Shown: positions 24,232-32,571 of the stretch, one piece after another
Position numbering within the stretch: the first letter of the stretch is position 1
Layout of the letters: the number at the start of each line of letters is the position of its first letter
Assembly: GCF_012272815.1 (NCBI RefSeq)
Contig: NZ_JAAWWL010000002.1
Location: 1,518,280 to 1,582,279 of the forward strand
From: Croceivirga thetidis
GTDB taxonomy: Bacteria; Bacteroidota; Bacteroidia; Flavobacteriales; Flavobacteriaceae
Reading direction: 5' to 3'
Length of the DNA: 64,000 nucleotides
Notes under the pieces: model-generated
What the model was told of the DNA's origin: nothing
Database searches by the model: none
What the model saw: only the letters and a program-made list of their open reading frames with translations
Position numbers and translations under genes: made by a program

Positions 24232-26776
24232 AACACTATTACCATTCTTGGGAATAATCCTATTCCTGTTTTTTACTGCCTGCCACGCTCAAAAATCAAG
24301 GCTACTTAAAGATTTAATACCCCAAATTGAACAGCGGTTTGATGTGAAATTTTCATACTTGGATGAAGATTTAAATGGTATAGAATTACCTCCGCAAGAA
24401 TACAGTTCATTAGCCAATTTTTTGGAAGTTATATCAGCCGAGACGGAGCTCATTTTGTCCAAAATTAACGAACGCTATTATAGCCTTGTTCGACCCCAAA
24501 ACGTTTCTATCTGCGGTAGGGTACTCGATAATTTTGCAAAAAATACCGTTCCAGGTGCTACCGTTGAATTGCTCGATATGGACAGGGCCCTAGTGACAGA
24601 TATTGATGGCTACTTTAAAATGGATAATGTACCTCGCGGAGCGATGCTAAAAATTCGGTATTTGGGCTACATCATAAAATTTGTGCCTGTCGATGAGCTT
24701 TCCAACACAGAAGGATGCACTGAAATTCTTTTGGCTGAGCGTCGAGAGATTTTGGAAGAGGTCGTGGTCTATCAATTTTTAACATCTGGCATAACCAAAA
24801 ATGAAGATGCCAGTATTCTTTTGAACACTGCTGATCTCGGAATTTTACCTGGCTTGATTGAACCGGATGTTCTCCAAACTGTTCAAGCACTACCCGGAAT
24901 CAAGAGTATTGATGAAACCGTCTCTGACATCAATGTTCGGGGAGGAACGAACGATCAAAACCTAATCCTTTGGAATGGTATAAAAATTTACCAGTCAGGA
25001 CATTTTTTCGGACTCATTTCGGCTTTTAACCCATACCTAATCAAAGATGTCCGCATTTATAAAAATGGAACGCCTACACAATTTGGTGATGGTGTTAGCA
25101 GTGTTATTAGCATGAAAACCAATAACGAACTTGATGGCGTCTTTAATGGTGGAGCGGGAATTAGTCTTATATCAGGCGATGTTTTTGGGCAAATTCCGAT
25201 TCGAGACAACTTGGAGTTTCAGTTCTCAGGTAGGCGTTCTGCAACCGACTTTCTCAACACCCCAACCTACAATAGCTTTACCGAGCGTGCTTTTCAAGAT
25301 TCAGAAGTGGAAGACGAACAGAATCAACGAATCGCGCAAAATTTTGACCGAGAAGAGGATTTCTATTTCTATGATTTTTCTGGGAAAGTTCTGTACGATT
25401 TGAACGAAGATCACAAGATTCGATTCAGTTTTATAGTAATGGACAATGATCTGGATTACAATGAAACCAATACGAATACCAATGAAACAACACGAAGTTT
25501 TTTAGATCAAACGAATATTTCGGCAGGTATTCAATGGTTGGGTAAATGGTCTGCAAAATTTTCGGCCGAAGCCAATGTATATTTCTCAAAGTATAATTTA
25601 ATGGCTATAGGCATTCAAGCCAATCAAATACAGCAACTCTTTCAAGAGAATGAAGTTGATGAAAGGGCCTTAAAATTTGATACAAAGTTTGAATTTTCAG
25701 ACAAAGTTCATTGGAACAATGGTTTCGAATATATCGAAACTGGCATCACCAATATTTCAGATGTTACCCAGCCACCTTTTCAAAGTAATATTACTTCCGT
25801 AATCAGAAAATATGCTCCTTTCAGTCAATTTGCAATTCGAACGTTTGAAGACAGGTTCATTGCATCGGCTGGGGTCCGATTTAACTATCTTCTAAATCTT
25901 GCACAAGAGGGCGCATCATTTAATAAAGTATTAATCGAACCGCGACTTAACCTAAATTTTAGGATGGCCAAACATCTTCGAGCTCAGATTCTGGGTGAAT
26001 TTAAAAGTCAGACCACAAATCAAATTATTGATTTGGAACAAAACTTCCTTGGTATCGAAAAACGTAGATGGATATTATCCGATAACGAGCTACTTCCGAT
26101 TACCCAAAGTAAGCAGGCGTCAATTGGTCTGAATTATGATAAAAATGGCTTCTATTTTGGTCTGGAAGGCTTTTACAAAAGAGTTGATGGCATAAGTGTT
26201 TTAACACAAGGTTTTCAGAACGAAGGACAATTTAATGGGGATGAAATTGGGAGTTATGACGTTAGAGGAGTAGAATTATTACTAAATAAAAAAGGAGAGA
26301 ATACTAGCACTTGGTTAGGTTATACCTACAATAAAAACGATTATACTTTTGATGGAATTCCACCCAACTCTTTCCCAAACAATCTTGATGTTAGGCATAC
26401 AATCACCTTGGCAACTACATACGACCTACGAAATCTTAAATTAGGACTTGGACTGAACTATCGTACAGGCAAACCGTTCACCGAACCTGATGAGACGGAC
26501 CCACTTGATGATTTATTTACCCCCAATAGGATTAATTACAAAACCCCCAATAGCAGCCGTTTACCAGAATATTTCAGGATGGATGCCTCAGCTACCTATA
26601 AATTCAATATTGGTCGGACCATTAAGGCTAACGCAGGTGTTTCACTATTGAACCTTACGAACCGAAAGAATATTTTGAACAAATATTACCGAGTTTCAAA
26701 TAACAGTGAAATTGAAACTATCGAAAATCAATCGTTAGGTATTACCCCAAATTTCAGTTTTAGGGTGAGTTTTTAG
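24212..26776 (+). CDS. FecA-like TonB-dependent receptor with STN signalling domain
   Basis: An 854-residue outer-membrane receptor. After a signal peptide (ends near TACHAQ) come an STN domain (about 30-92) that contacts FecR, a carboxypeptidase-like regulatory domain (about 97-175, with GYFKMDNVPRGAML), a plug (about 200-310, with ALPGIKSIDETVSDINVRGG) and a beta-barrel ending FSFRVSF with a terminal aromatic. The STN domain plus the adjacent sigma/FecR genes mark it as a transducer as well as a transporter. No ligand can be named; no SusD partner is adjacent. It overlaps the convergent blh gene by 17 bp. Confidence 0.9.
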   Translation: MQGTRRKTLLPFLGIILFLFFTACHAQKSRLLKDLIPQIEQRFDVKFSYLDEDLNGIELPPQEYSSLANFLEVISAETELILSKINERYYSLVRPQNVSICGRVLDNFAKNTVPGATVELLDMDRALVTDIDGYFKMDNVPRGAMLKIRYLGYIIKFVPVDELSNTEGCTEILLAERREILEEVVVYQFLTSGITKNEDASILLNTADLGILPGLIEPDVLQTVQALPGIKSIDETVSDINVRGGTNDQNLILWNGIKIYQSGHFFGLISAFNPYLIKDVRIYKNGTPTQFGDGVSSVISMKTNNELDGVFNGGAGISLISGDVFGQIPIRDNLEFQFSGRRSATDFLNTPTYNSFTERAFQDSEVEDEQNQRIAQNFDREEDFYFYDFSGKVLYDLNEDHKIRFSFIVMDNDLDYNETNTNTNETTRSFLDQTNISAGIQWLGKWSAKFSAEANVYFSKYNLMAIGIQANQIQQLFQENEVDERALKFDTKFEFSDKVHWNNGFEYIETGITNISDVTQPPFQSNITSVIRKYAPFSQFAIRTFEDRFIASAGVRFNYLLNLAQEGASFNKVLIEPRLNLNFRMAKHLRAQILGEFKSQTTNQIIDLEQNFLGIEKRRWILSDNELLPITQSKQASIGLNYDKNGFYFGLEGFYKRVDGISVLTQGFQNEGQFNGDEIGSYDVRGVELLLNKKGENTSTWLGYTYNKNDYTFDGIPPNSFPNNLDVRHTITLATTYDLRNLKLGLGLNYRTGKPFTEPDETDPLDDLFTPNRINYKTPNSSRLPEYFRMDASATYKFNIGRTIKANAGVSLLNLTNRKNILNKYYRVSNNSEIETIENQSLGITPNFSFRVSF

Positions 26777-27635
26777 CGTTCTCAACTTTTGACATGACGA
26801 TAACATGTGGAAACGTTATCGCTGCTAAAACATATAGAAGTATCGTAATAAAATAGTCCACCTTTTCCCTTAGAATAAAATAAAGAATCGCTAATCCTAA
26901 GATTGATATTCCCCAATACAACCAAGATGTTTTTAAGTATTTAAGGATACTTAACCTGTCTGAATTCCCGTATAGAAAAACCATTTGGTCGTTCAAAGAA
27001 GGAATACTGTGCCAGAAGATGAAATAAATGGCAAAAGCCCAAGATAACGAGGCAGTTTTGAATACAATTGCAAACACCACGAACATAAAAAGCTCTCGAA
27101 ATACATCTACCCTTAAAAGACGGTTTTTAACCATGACTGTAAATAGAATTAAGAACACACCAAGAGACATTACAAACACAACCAAATACACTTTTGGTGA
27201 CAAAGTCAATGATGTAATTTCATAAATAATTGAAGAAACCTCGTTTATTCTTAGATAGAATATCATAAACAAAATGGAAAAACCGTAGGCAAAAAACAGA
27301 ATGATTTCCCACCAGAGTTCTTTTACCAGGTTAGATTTAAAATGTTGCTCCCCAAAATGATAGGCACTAATACAAACAAAAAAGAGCAAGGCAAGGCTCT
27401 TAGATACAAGAAACAATAATGAAACAAGTATTACCACAACTATATATGGTAATAGTATCTTTCTGATTCTCTGATTTTTAGATTTTAATCGACTAGCTAT
27501 AAAAATATCATTGGCACCGTGTAAAACCCCAAAAGTCAGTATCAATCCATAAGCCATATAATCTTGGACCTGCTCAGAAAACTGGGTTGATAACCAAAGC
27601 GAAAAAAAAGTAATGACAATGAGCCAATTTTTCAT
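26760..27635 (-). CDS. blh: Brp/Blh family beta-carotene 15,15'-dioxygenase
   Basis: A 291-residue, highly hydrophobic membrane enzyme of the Brp/Blh family, which splits beta-carotene into two retinal molecules. About eight transmembrane helices carry the family's conserved histidines: GVLHGANDI near residue 39, SAYHFGEQHF near 96-101, IFWHSIPSLND near 209 and FPHVIVM near 280. It sits divergent from proteorhodopsin, the retinal-requiring pump, with a 118-bp spacer. The carotenoid pathway genes are not in the window. Confidence 0.92.
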   Translation of the reverse strand: MKNWLIVITFFSLWLSTQFSEQVQDYMAYGLILTFGVLHGANDIFIASRLKSKNQRIRKILLPYIVVVILVSLLFLVSKSLALLFFVCISAYHFGEQHFKSNLVKELWWEIILFFAYGFSILFMIFYLRINEVSSIIYEITSLTLSPKVYLVVFVMSLGVFLILFTVMVKNRLLRVDVFRELFMFVVFAIVFKTASLSWAFAIYFIFWHSIPSLNDQMVFLYGNSDRLSILKYLKTSWLYWGISILGLAILYFILREKVDYFITILLYVLAAITFPHVIVMSKVENAKNSP

Positions 27636-27715
27636 TTTGACATTTTACAGATACAATGTTTAAAGATAATTCATAAATTTTAAACAAAAAATATCAAATT
27701 GTGTTTAACTTTATA

Positions 27716-27723
27716 TATATTTG
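27716..27723 (+). promoter_or_regulatory. Candidate proteorhodopsin promoter -7 element TATATTTG
   Basis: TATATTTG fits the Bacteroidota -7 consensus TAnnTTTG and ends 30 bp before the proteorhodopsin ATG. A TTG at 27699-27701 is somewhat close for a -33 element (14-bp spacer rather than about 19). On the other strand TATCTTTA-like sequence near blh may serve that gene. Confidence 0.4.
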
Positions 27724-27753
27724 GCTTCAACAAAATTAAATAACTCAATATAT

Positions 27754-28500
27754 ATGAAGTCTTTATTTCTTAATCTGCCTATGATGGCAGACGTGACAAA
27801 GATCGTTAATGACGATTATGTCGGTTTTACATTTTTTGTAGGCTGTATGGCTATGATGGCTGCTTCAGCTTTTTTCTTTTTATCAATGAATAATTTTGAT
27901 AGAAAGTGGAAAACATCTATCCTGGTTTCAGGACTGATTACTTTTATCGCTGCTGTACACTATTGGTACATGCGTGACTACTGGGCTGCTTTCGGAGAAT
28001 CACCTACCTTTTTCCGTTATGTGGACTGGACTCTTACAGTACCATTAATGTGTGTTGAATTCTATCTCATACTTAAAGTTGCTGGAGCCCAAAAATCCTT
28101 AATGTGGAAATTGATTTTAGCTTCTGTTGTTATGCTTGTCACCGGTTACTTTGGTGAGGCTGTTTACACAACTGGTTCCGGACCAGCTGTTTGGGGCTTC
28201 ATTTCTGCAGTTGCTTATTTCTACATTGTTTATGAAATCTGGTTAGGGTCTGCAAAGAAATTGGCAGAGGCAGCAGGTGGAGCAACTTTGAAAGCACACA
28301 AAATGTTATGCTGGTTCGTACTCGTAGGATGGGCAATTTATCCATTAGGATATATGGCAGGTACTGAAGGATGGTATTCAGGTCTTGGTAACCTAGGATT
28401 AAATATGGATGTTATCTACAATATTGGTGACGCCATCAACAAAATTGGTTTTGGTCTTGTAGTCTATGGCGCTGCTGTAGCTGCCCAAAACAATGACTAA
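27754..28500 (+). CDS. Proteorhodopsin, light-driven proton pump (green-type)
   Basis: A 248-residue seven-helix rhodopsin. The retinal Schiff-base lysine is K230 in DAINKIGFG. Helix C has RYVDWTLTVPLMCVEFYLIL, placing D91, T95 and E102 at the primary-acceptor, Thr and proton-donor positions: the DTE motif of outward proton pumps. The residue at the spectral-tuning site (105 in the classical green form) is M99, usual in flavobacterial green-absorbing pumps. H69 matches the His that pairs with the acceptor Asp. The ATG at 27754 is chosen; a TTG-started extension overlaps the promoter. Blh, divergent next door, supplies retinal. Confidence 0.96.
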   Translation: MKSLFLNLPMMADVTKIVNDDYVGFTFFVGCMAMMAASAFFFLSMNNFDRKWKTSILVSGLITFIAAVHYWYMRDYWAAFGESPTFFRYVDWTLTVPLMCVEFYLILKVAGAQKSLMWKLILASVVMLVTGYFGEAVYTTGSGPAVWGFISAVAYFYIVYEIWLGSAKKLAEAAGGATLKAHKMLCWFVLVGWAIYPLGYMAGTEGWYSGLGNLGLNMDVIYNIGDAINKIGFGLVVYGAAVAAQNND

Positions 28501-28536
28501 TTCAAATACTTCCTTAATTTAGTTGGTTACTAATAG

Positions 28537-28576
28537 GAAGGGCCTCCATCTCAAGATGGGGGCTTTTCCTTTTTAT
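28537..28576 (+). terminator. Terminator of proteorhodopsin
   Basis: GCCTCCATCT pairs with AGATGGGGGC (one G-U type mismatch) around a 2-nt loop, followed by TTTTCCTTTTT. It lies about 40 bp after the proteorhodopsin stop and just touches the stop of the convergent protease gene. Confidence 0.8.
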
Positions 28577-29382
28577 GGGTAATTCAGCATTTTACCAACA
28601 TATTGGTATACCCCAGGGTATTCTTGTTTCAATGCGATTGGTTGTTCAAAAAATACCTCCACCAACACTGCGAAATATTCCACAAAATTTGATTGGGCAT
28701 ATTCTCGAAATAAAGTACTTGATTTTAGTTTGTCTTGAAAGTGTGCTGTTTCATATTGGTTTTTTAAACGCATCAAACCAACTTTAAATCGCATAGCTTC
28801 CCATGTAGATTTCTTTCGTGTTTCTATCATCAAAGCATGGGTGACCTCATGAATCCCCAGATTTACGCCATCATTCGGTATACCGTAACCCTCTTTCAAA
28901 TCTTCAGCGGAAAAAACAAGGGTTTTTAAACGAGGGTTGTATTCCCCAATATGATGTTTTCTGGAAATACGTGAACAATATTTGCTCGGATACACAACGA
29001 TTCTAGAAACTGAATTCTGATATTTAAAATTTCGCATACCCATGGTTACCAATATGGCCGATGCAGCTACATATGCCCTAATCTCTTCCTTATTTTGAAT
29101 ATCTCCGTAAAAAATAAATCGCTTCTTTGATTTAAACCATGCAAATCGTTTCAAGAATTGTCGCCGCTGTTCAGGATTAAAGTCGTGAAACGGTTTAAGA
29201 AATTGTGAAATGAATTGTCTTTCCTTGGCTCCTATTGGTTTTATCGGATGAAAGACATGAAATAGCGTAAACTTTTCATTGGCAAAATACTCATATGCTA
29301 CTTTTATGATTACAAAAAACAATCCTGCGGCCAACAACAAGGCATAAAATTGTTTTTCGGTCTCTGTATAGTACGATTCCAT
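28573..29382 (-). CDS. MtfA-like zinc-dependent peptidase
   Basis: A 269-residue protein of the MtfA peptidase family (glucose-transport regulator Mlc-titration factor in E. coli). It has one N-terminal transmembrane helix (about residues 12-32), a zinc motif IHEVTHALMIE near residue 179, and the downstream NFVEYFAVLVEVFFEQP segment that supplies the third, acidic ligand. The regulatory partner in Bacteroidota is unknown. Its ATG overlaps the argS stop by one base (TAATG). Confidence 0.85.
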   Translation of the reverse strand: MESYYTETEKQFYALLLAAGLFFVIIKVAYEYFANEKFTLFHVFHPIKPIGAKERQFISQFLKPFHDFNPEQRRQFLKRFAWFKSKKRFIFYGDIQNKEEIRAYVAASAILVTMGMRNFKYQNSVSRIVVYPSKYCSRISRKHHIGEYNPRLKTLVFSAEDLKEGYGIPNDGVNLGIHEVTHALMIETRKKSTWEAMRFKVGLMRLKNQYETAHFQDKLKSSTLFREYAQSNFVEYFAVLVEVFFEQPIALKQEYPGVYQYVGKMLNYP

Positions 29383-31157
29383 TACATTCGTTCAGGAACC
29401 TCAACACCTAAAAGTCTGAATGCCGATTGAATAGTTTGACCAACTTTTGTGCTCAGTTGAATCCTGAAATTTCTAATTGCAGCATCTCCCTCACCTAAAA
29501 TCGAAACTTGTTGGTAGAATGAGTTAAACTCTTTTACGAGGTCATAAGTGTAGTTTGCAATTAGGGCTGGGCTATGATTATCAGCTGCCTCCTGAATTTT
29601 TTCAGGGAATTGCTGAATTATCTTAATCAACTCTTTCTCTTTTTCATGTAATACCATGCTTACCTGAACCGATGAAGTAATATCCCCTGCCTTTCGCAAG
29701 ATTGATTGAATTCGAGCATAGGTATACTGAATAAAAGGACCTGTATTACCTTGAAAATCAACTGACTCTTCAGGATTAAATAGAATTCTTTTTTTGGGAT
29801 CTACTTTAAGAATATAGTATTTCAATGCCCCGAGGCCTATTGTACGATACAGCTCTTTTTTTTCTTCATCGGAATAACCATCCAGTTTTCCTAATTCTTC
29901 AGAAATTTCAGCAGCAGTCTTCTCCATGCTTTTGACTAAATCATCAGCATCTACTACGGTACCTTCCCTACTCTTCATTTTACCTGAGGGCAGGTCTACC
30001 ATTCCATAACTCAAATGGAATAACTTTTCGGCCCAAGAATACCCTAATTTTTTAAGAATCAAAAACAGCACTTTAAAGTGGTAGTCTTGTTCATTACCAA
30101 CAGTATAGACCATTCCATTTATATCAGGGAAATCAGTAACGCGTTGAATGGCGGTGCCGATATCTTGAGTCATATAGACTGCGGTGCCATCTGCTCGTAG
30201 TACAATTTTTTCATCTAGACCTTCGTCAGTTAGGTCAATCCATACACTACCATCTTCCTTTTTGAAGAAAATGTCTTTATCTAAACCTTCTTTAACCACA
30301 TTACGACCTAATAGGTAGGTATCACTCTCGTAATAAAGTTTATCAAAATCAACACCAAGGTTTTTATAGGTAACCTCAAAGCCATCATAAACCCAACTAT
30401 TCATCATCTTCCAAAGCTTCACTATTTCTTCATCGCCAGCCTCCCATTTTCTTAACATGTTTTGGGCTTCCAATAAAATAGGCGCTTCTTTTTCAGCGAC
30501 TTTCTTTTCCTTTCCTTCCGAAATAAGTTGGGCTATTTCTTCTTTGTAGGTTTTATCAAAAACGACATAATACTTACCTACCAAGTGGTCTCCCTTCATT
30601 CCCACGGACTCAGGGGTTTCTCCATCACCAAATTTTTTCCATGCCAACATACTTTTACAAATATGTATACCCCTATCATTGATTATTTGGGTCTTGTAAA
30701 CCTTATGCCCAGCGGCTTTTAAAATTTCCGAAACTGAGTATCCCAACAAGACATTTCTGATATGGCCGAGGTGCAGTGGCTTGTTGGTGTTGGGAGATGA
30801 ATACTCCACCATTCTGGCATCTTTTGAATTTGGCTTTTGGTAACCGAAGTTTTCATTTTCTAGTATTGACTTAAAAAATGTAAGATAATACGAGTCGGAA
30901 ATAACCAAATTTAAAAAGCCTTTGACCACATTGAACTTGGCGATTTCATCAACATTGGTTTCTAAGTACTCCCCTATTTTAGATCCTATTTCAACAGGAT
31001 TGCCCCGAACCACTTTTAACATCGGAAAGACCACAACCGTTATGTCGCCTTCAAAATCTTTTCGGGTAGGTTGAAATTCGACAGAAGACAGTTCTGCATC
31101 GAACAATGATTTAAAAGCCTCCTTAACCTTAAGTTCCAATACCTGTAATAACTGCAT
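29382..31157 (-). CDS. argS: Arginine--tRNA ligase
   Basis: A 591-residue class I aminoacyl-tRNA synthetase. It has the N-terminal tRNA D-loop-binding domain, the HIGH-type motif HLGHIRN near residue 125 (after NTNKPLHLG), a KMSKS-like loop read as MKSREG, and the C-terminal anticodon-binding DALR domain. The ATG at 31157 is preferred to an upstream TTG at 31181. It is translationally coupled to the MtfA-like gene. Confidence 0.96.
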   Translation of the reverse strand: MQLLQVLELKVKEAFKSLFDAELSSVEFQPTRKDFEGDITVVVFPMLKVVRGNPVEIGSKIGEYLETNVDEIAKFNVVKGFLNLVISDSYYLTFFKSILENENFGYQKPNSKDARMVEYSSPNTNKPLHLGHIRNVLLGYSVSEILKAAGHKVYKTQIINDRGIHICKSMLAWKKFGDGETPESVGMKGDHLVGKYYVVFDKTYKEEIAQLISEGKEKKVAEKEAPILLEAQNMLRKWEAGDEEIVKLWKMMNSWVYDGFEVTYKNLGVDFDKLYYESDTYLLGRNVVKEGLDKDIFFKKEDGSVWIDLTDEGLDEKIVLRADGTAVYMTQDIGTAIQRVTDFPDINGMVYTVGNEQDYHFKVLFLILKKLGYSWAEKLFHLSYGMVDLPSGKMKSREGTVVDADDLVKSMEKTAAEISEELGKLDGYSDEEKKELYRTIGLGALKYYILKVDPKKRILFNPEESVDFQGNTGPFIQYTYARIQSILRKAGDITSSVQVSMVLHEKEKELIKIIQQFPEKIQEAADNHSPALIANYTYDLVKEFNSFYQQVSILGEGDAAIRNFRIQLSTKVGQTIQSAFRLLGVEVPERM

Positions 31158-31252
31158 CAACGCTTCATTTTCAGGCAGCAAAACTACGTTTTTATGACAA
31201 GATTAAGAACCAAAATGCTGTTTGAGTCTTAATTTTAAAAAAACCATTGTTA

Positions 31253-31615
31253 ATGGAACATCTTCAGGTCGCGGAACCGGTTTTAGCTTCTTTGGATATT
31301 TATAAAACAGTGGAGTTTTATCAGACCAAACTTGGTTTTGACCGCGTAGGCTGGAAAGATAAAAACTATGCCATTGTACATAGAGATAATATTTCTATCC
31401 ATTTTTGGAAGTGCAATAACAAAATACATCCTGAAAATACTAGCTGCTACATAAGGGTTAAAGACGTAGATGGCCTTTTTAAAGAACTGGAACCAATGGG
31501 AGTAATTCACCCGAATGGTCCATTAGACGATCAACCTTGGGGAATGCGTGAATTTGCAATTCTGGATGGTGATGGAAATATGATTCGATTTGGACAATCT
31601 TCAACTGTTACATAA
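31253..31615 (+). CDS. VOC family protein (bleomycin resistance-like)
   Basis: A 120-residue vicinal oxygen chelate protein with paired beta-alpha modules: EPVLASLDIYKTVEFY at the N-terminus and MREFAILDGDGNMIRFGQ at the C-terminus, as in bleomycin-binding and related proteins. The specific role is unknown. The ATG at 31253 is used rather than a TTG six bases earlier. The stop overlaps the next gene's ATG (TAATG). Confidence 0.85.
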   Translation: MEHLQVAEPVLASLDIYKTVEFYQTKLGFDRVGWKDKNYAIVHRDNISIHFWKCNNKIHPENTSCYIRVKDVDGLFKELEPMGVIHPNGPLDDQPWGMREFAILDGDGNMIRFGQSSTVT

Positions 31616-32040
31616 TGTTACTGAACGTTAGCTACAACGATAAAAAAATAAGGGAAAGAATAGATGCAGAAGTTGGCAAACCATTTACACTAAAAGAACG
31701 TTTTCAACTTGGTGGTATAGGTTCTCCTAAATTGGAAATAACGGAAGCCAGTGCCGAAATTCGAAACCTTTTGATTCTAGATAATAATGCCGATTGCTGC
31801 AACATAGAATTGCGGCCTAAGGGTATTATTTTAGGATTTCGCTCACTCTTGGAATCCTATGCGCTGATTATTCCATTTTATAAATTGACCATCTACAAAG
31901 GAGACTTGGCCATATATTCCATTTATCGAGACCATTATTTTGTCAAGGTAAAATCAGATACGAAGGCAGTTCAAAAATTCTTCAAAAAATTATTGAATTA
32001 TAAAGCAGACAATGCCCCAACTTCATTTGAAGATCTATAG
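31615..32040 (+). CDS. Conserved hypothetical protein
   Basis: A 141-residue soluble protein with no signal peptide and no motif I recognise. The central part (NIELRPKGIILGFRSLLESYALIIPF, in pieces) is hydrophobic-alternating and suggests a compact beta-sheet fold; the C-terminus is basic. It is translationally coupled to the preceding VOC gene. Function unknown. Confidence 0.75.
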   Translation: MLLNVSYNDKKIRERIDAEVGKPFTLKERFQLGGIGSPKLEITEASAEIRNLLILDNNADCCNIELRPKGIILGFRSLLESYALIIPFYKLTIYKGDLAIYSIYRDHYFVKVKSDTKAVQKFFKKLLNYKADNAPTSFEDL

Positions 32041-32069
32041 ATTAAAATTCCATTCTTAAAAACAACACC

Positions 32070-32522
32070 ATGAAAACCAAACGATTGACCACTATATTTT
32101 TGCTATTCAGCTTTGTCTTGTTGTACCCACAAGATAGTACTGGACATAATGATAAAATAGCGGTTGAAAGTGCCATTAAAGATTACGTAGAGGCTCTCTA
32201 TAAGGTTGAACCGTATAAGATAGAACGTAGTGTAGATACCACATTGAGCAAAGTCGGTTATTGGTTTGATGAAAAGGATGGTAGCTATCGTGATAATTTA
32301 CGGATGACCTATCAACAATTGTATGACTTAGCAGGTAGTTGGAATATTGATGGAGACAGAATCACAAAAGATTCTCCTCAAGAAATCACAATCTATGAGG
32401 TAAACGACAAAACTGCTGTAGCAAAACTCAAAGCAGAATGGGGTATTGATATTTTTCATCTGGCGAAGGTCAATGATAAATGGAAAATCTATAATATCAT
32501 CTGGCAAAGTCATCCAAAGTAG
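32070..32522 (+). CDS. Secreted NTF2-like protein (putative lumazine-binding family)
   Basis: A 150-residue protein with a signal peptide (ends near LLYPQD) and an NTF2-like fold: VESAIKDYVEALYK at the start of the first helix, and KLKAEWGIDIFHLAKVNDKW and IYNIIWQSHP as the last beta-strands. Such proteins bind small hydrophobic molecules or have isomerase-like activity; the role here is unknown. It lies 29 bp after the preceding hypothetical gene on the same strand. Confidence 0.82.
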   Translation: MKTKRLTTIFLLFSFVLLYPQDSTGHNDKIAVESAIKDYVEALYKVEPYKIERSVDTTLSKVGYWFDEKDGSYRDNLRMTYQQLYDLAGSWNIDGDRITKDSPQEITIYEVNDKTAVAKLKAEWGIDIFHLAKVNDKWKIYNIIWQSHPK

Positions 32523-32571
32523 CCTAAACGTGATTTTGATGATTCCTTTTAAAGTCTAATATCGCTCAAAA

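Noticed and set aside
24212-26776. Possible SusC/SusD pair for the FecA-like receptor
   Set aside because: The receptor has an STN domain and no SusD-like gene follows; the next gene is blh on the other strand.
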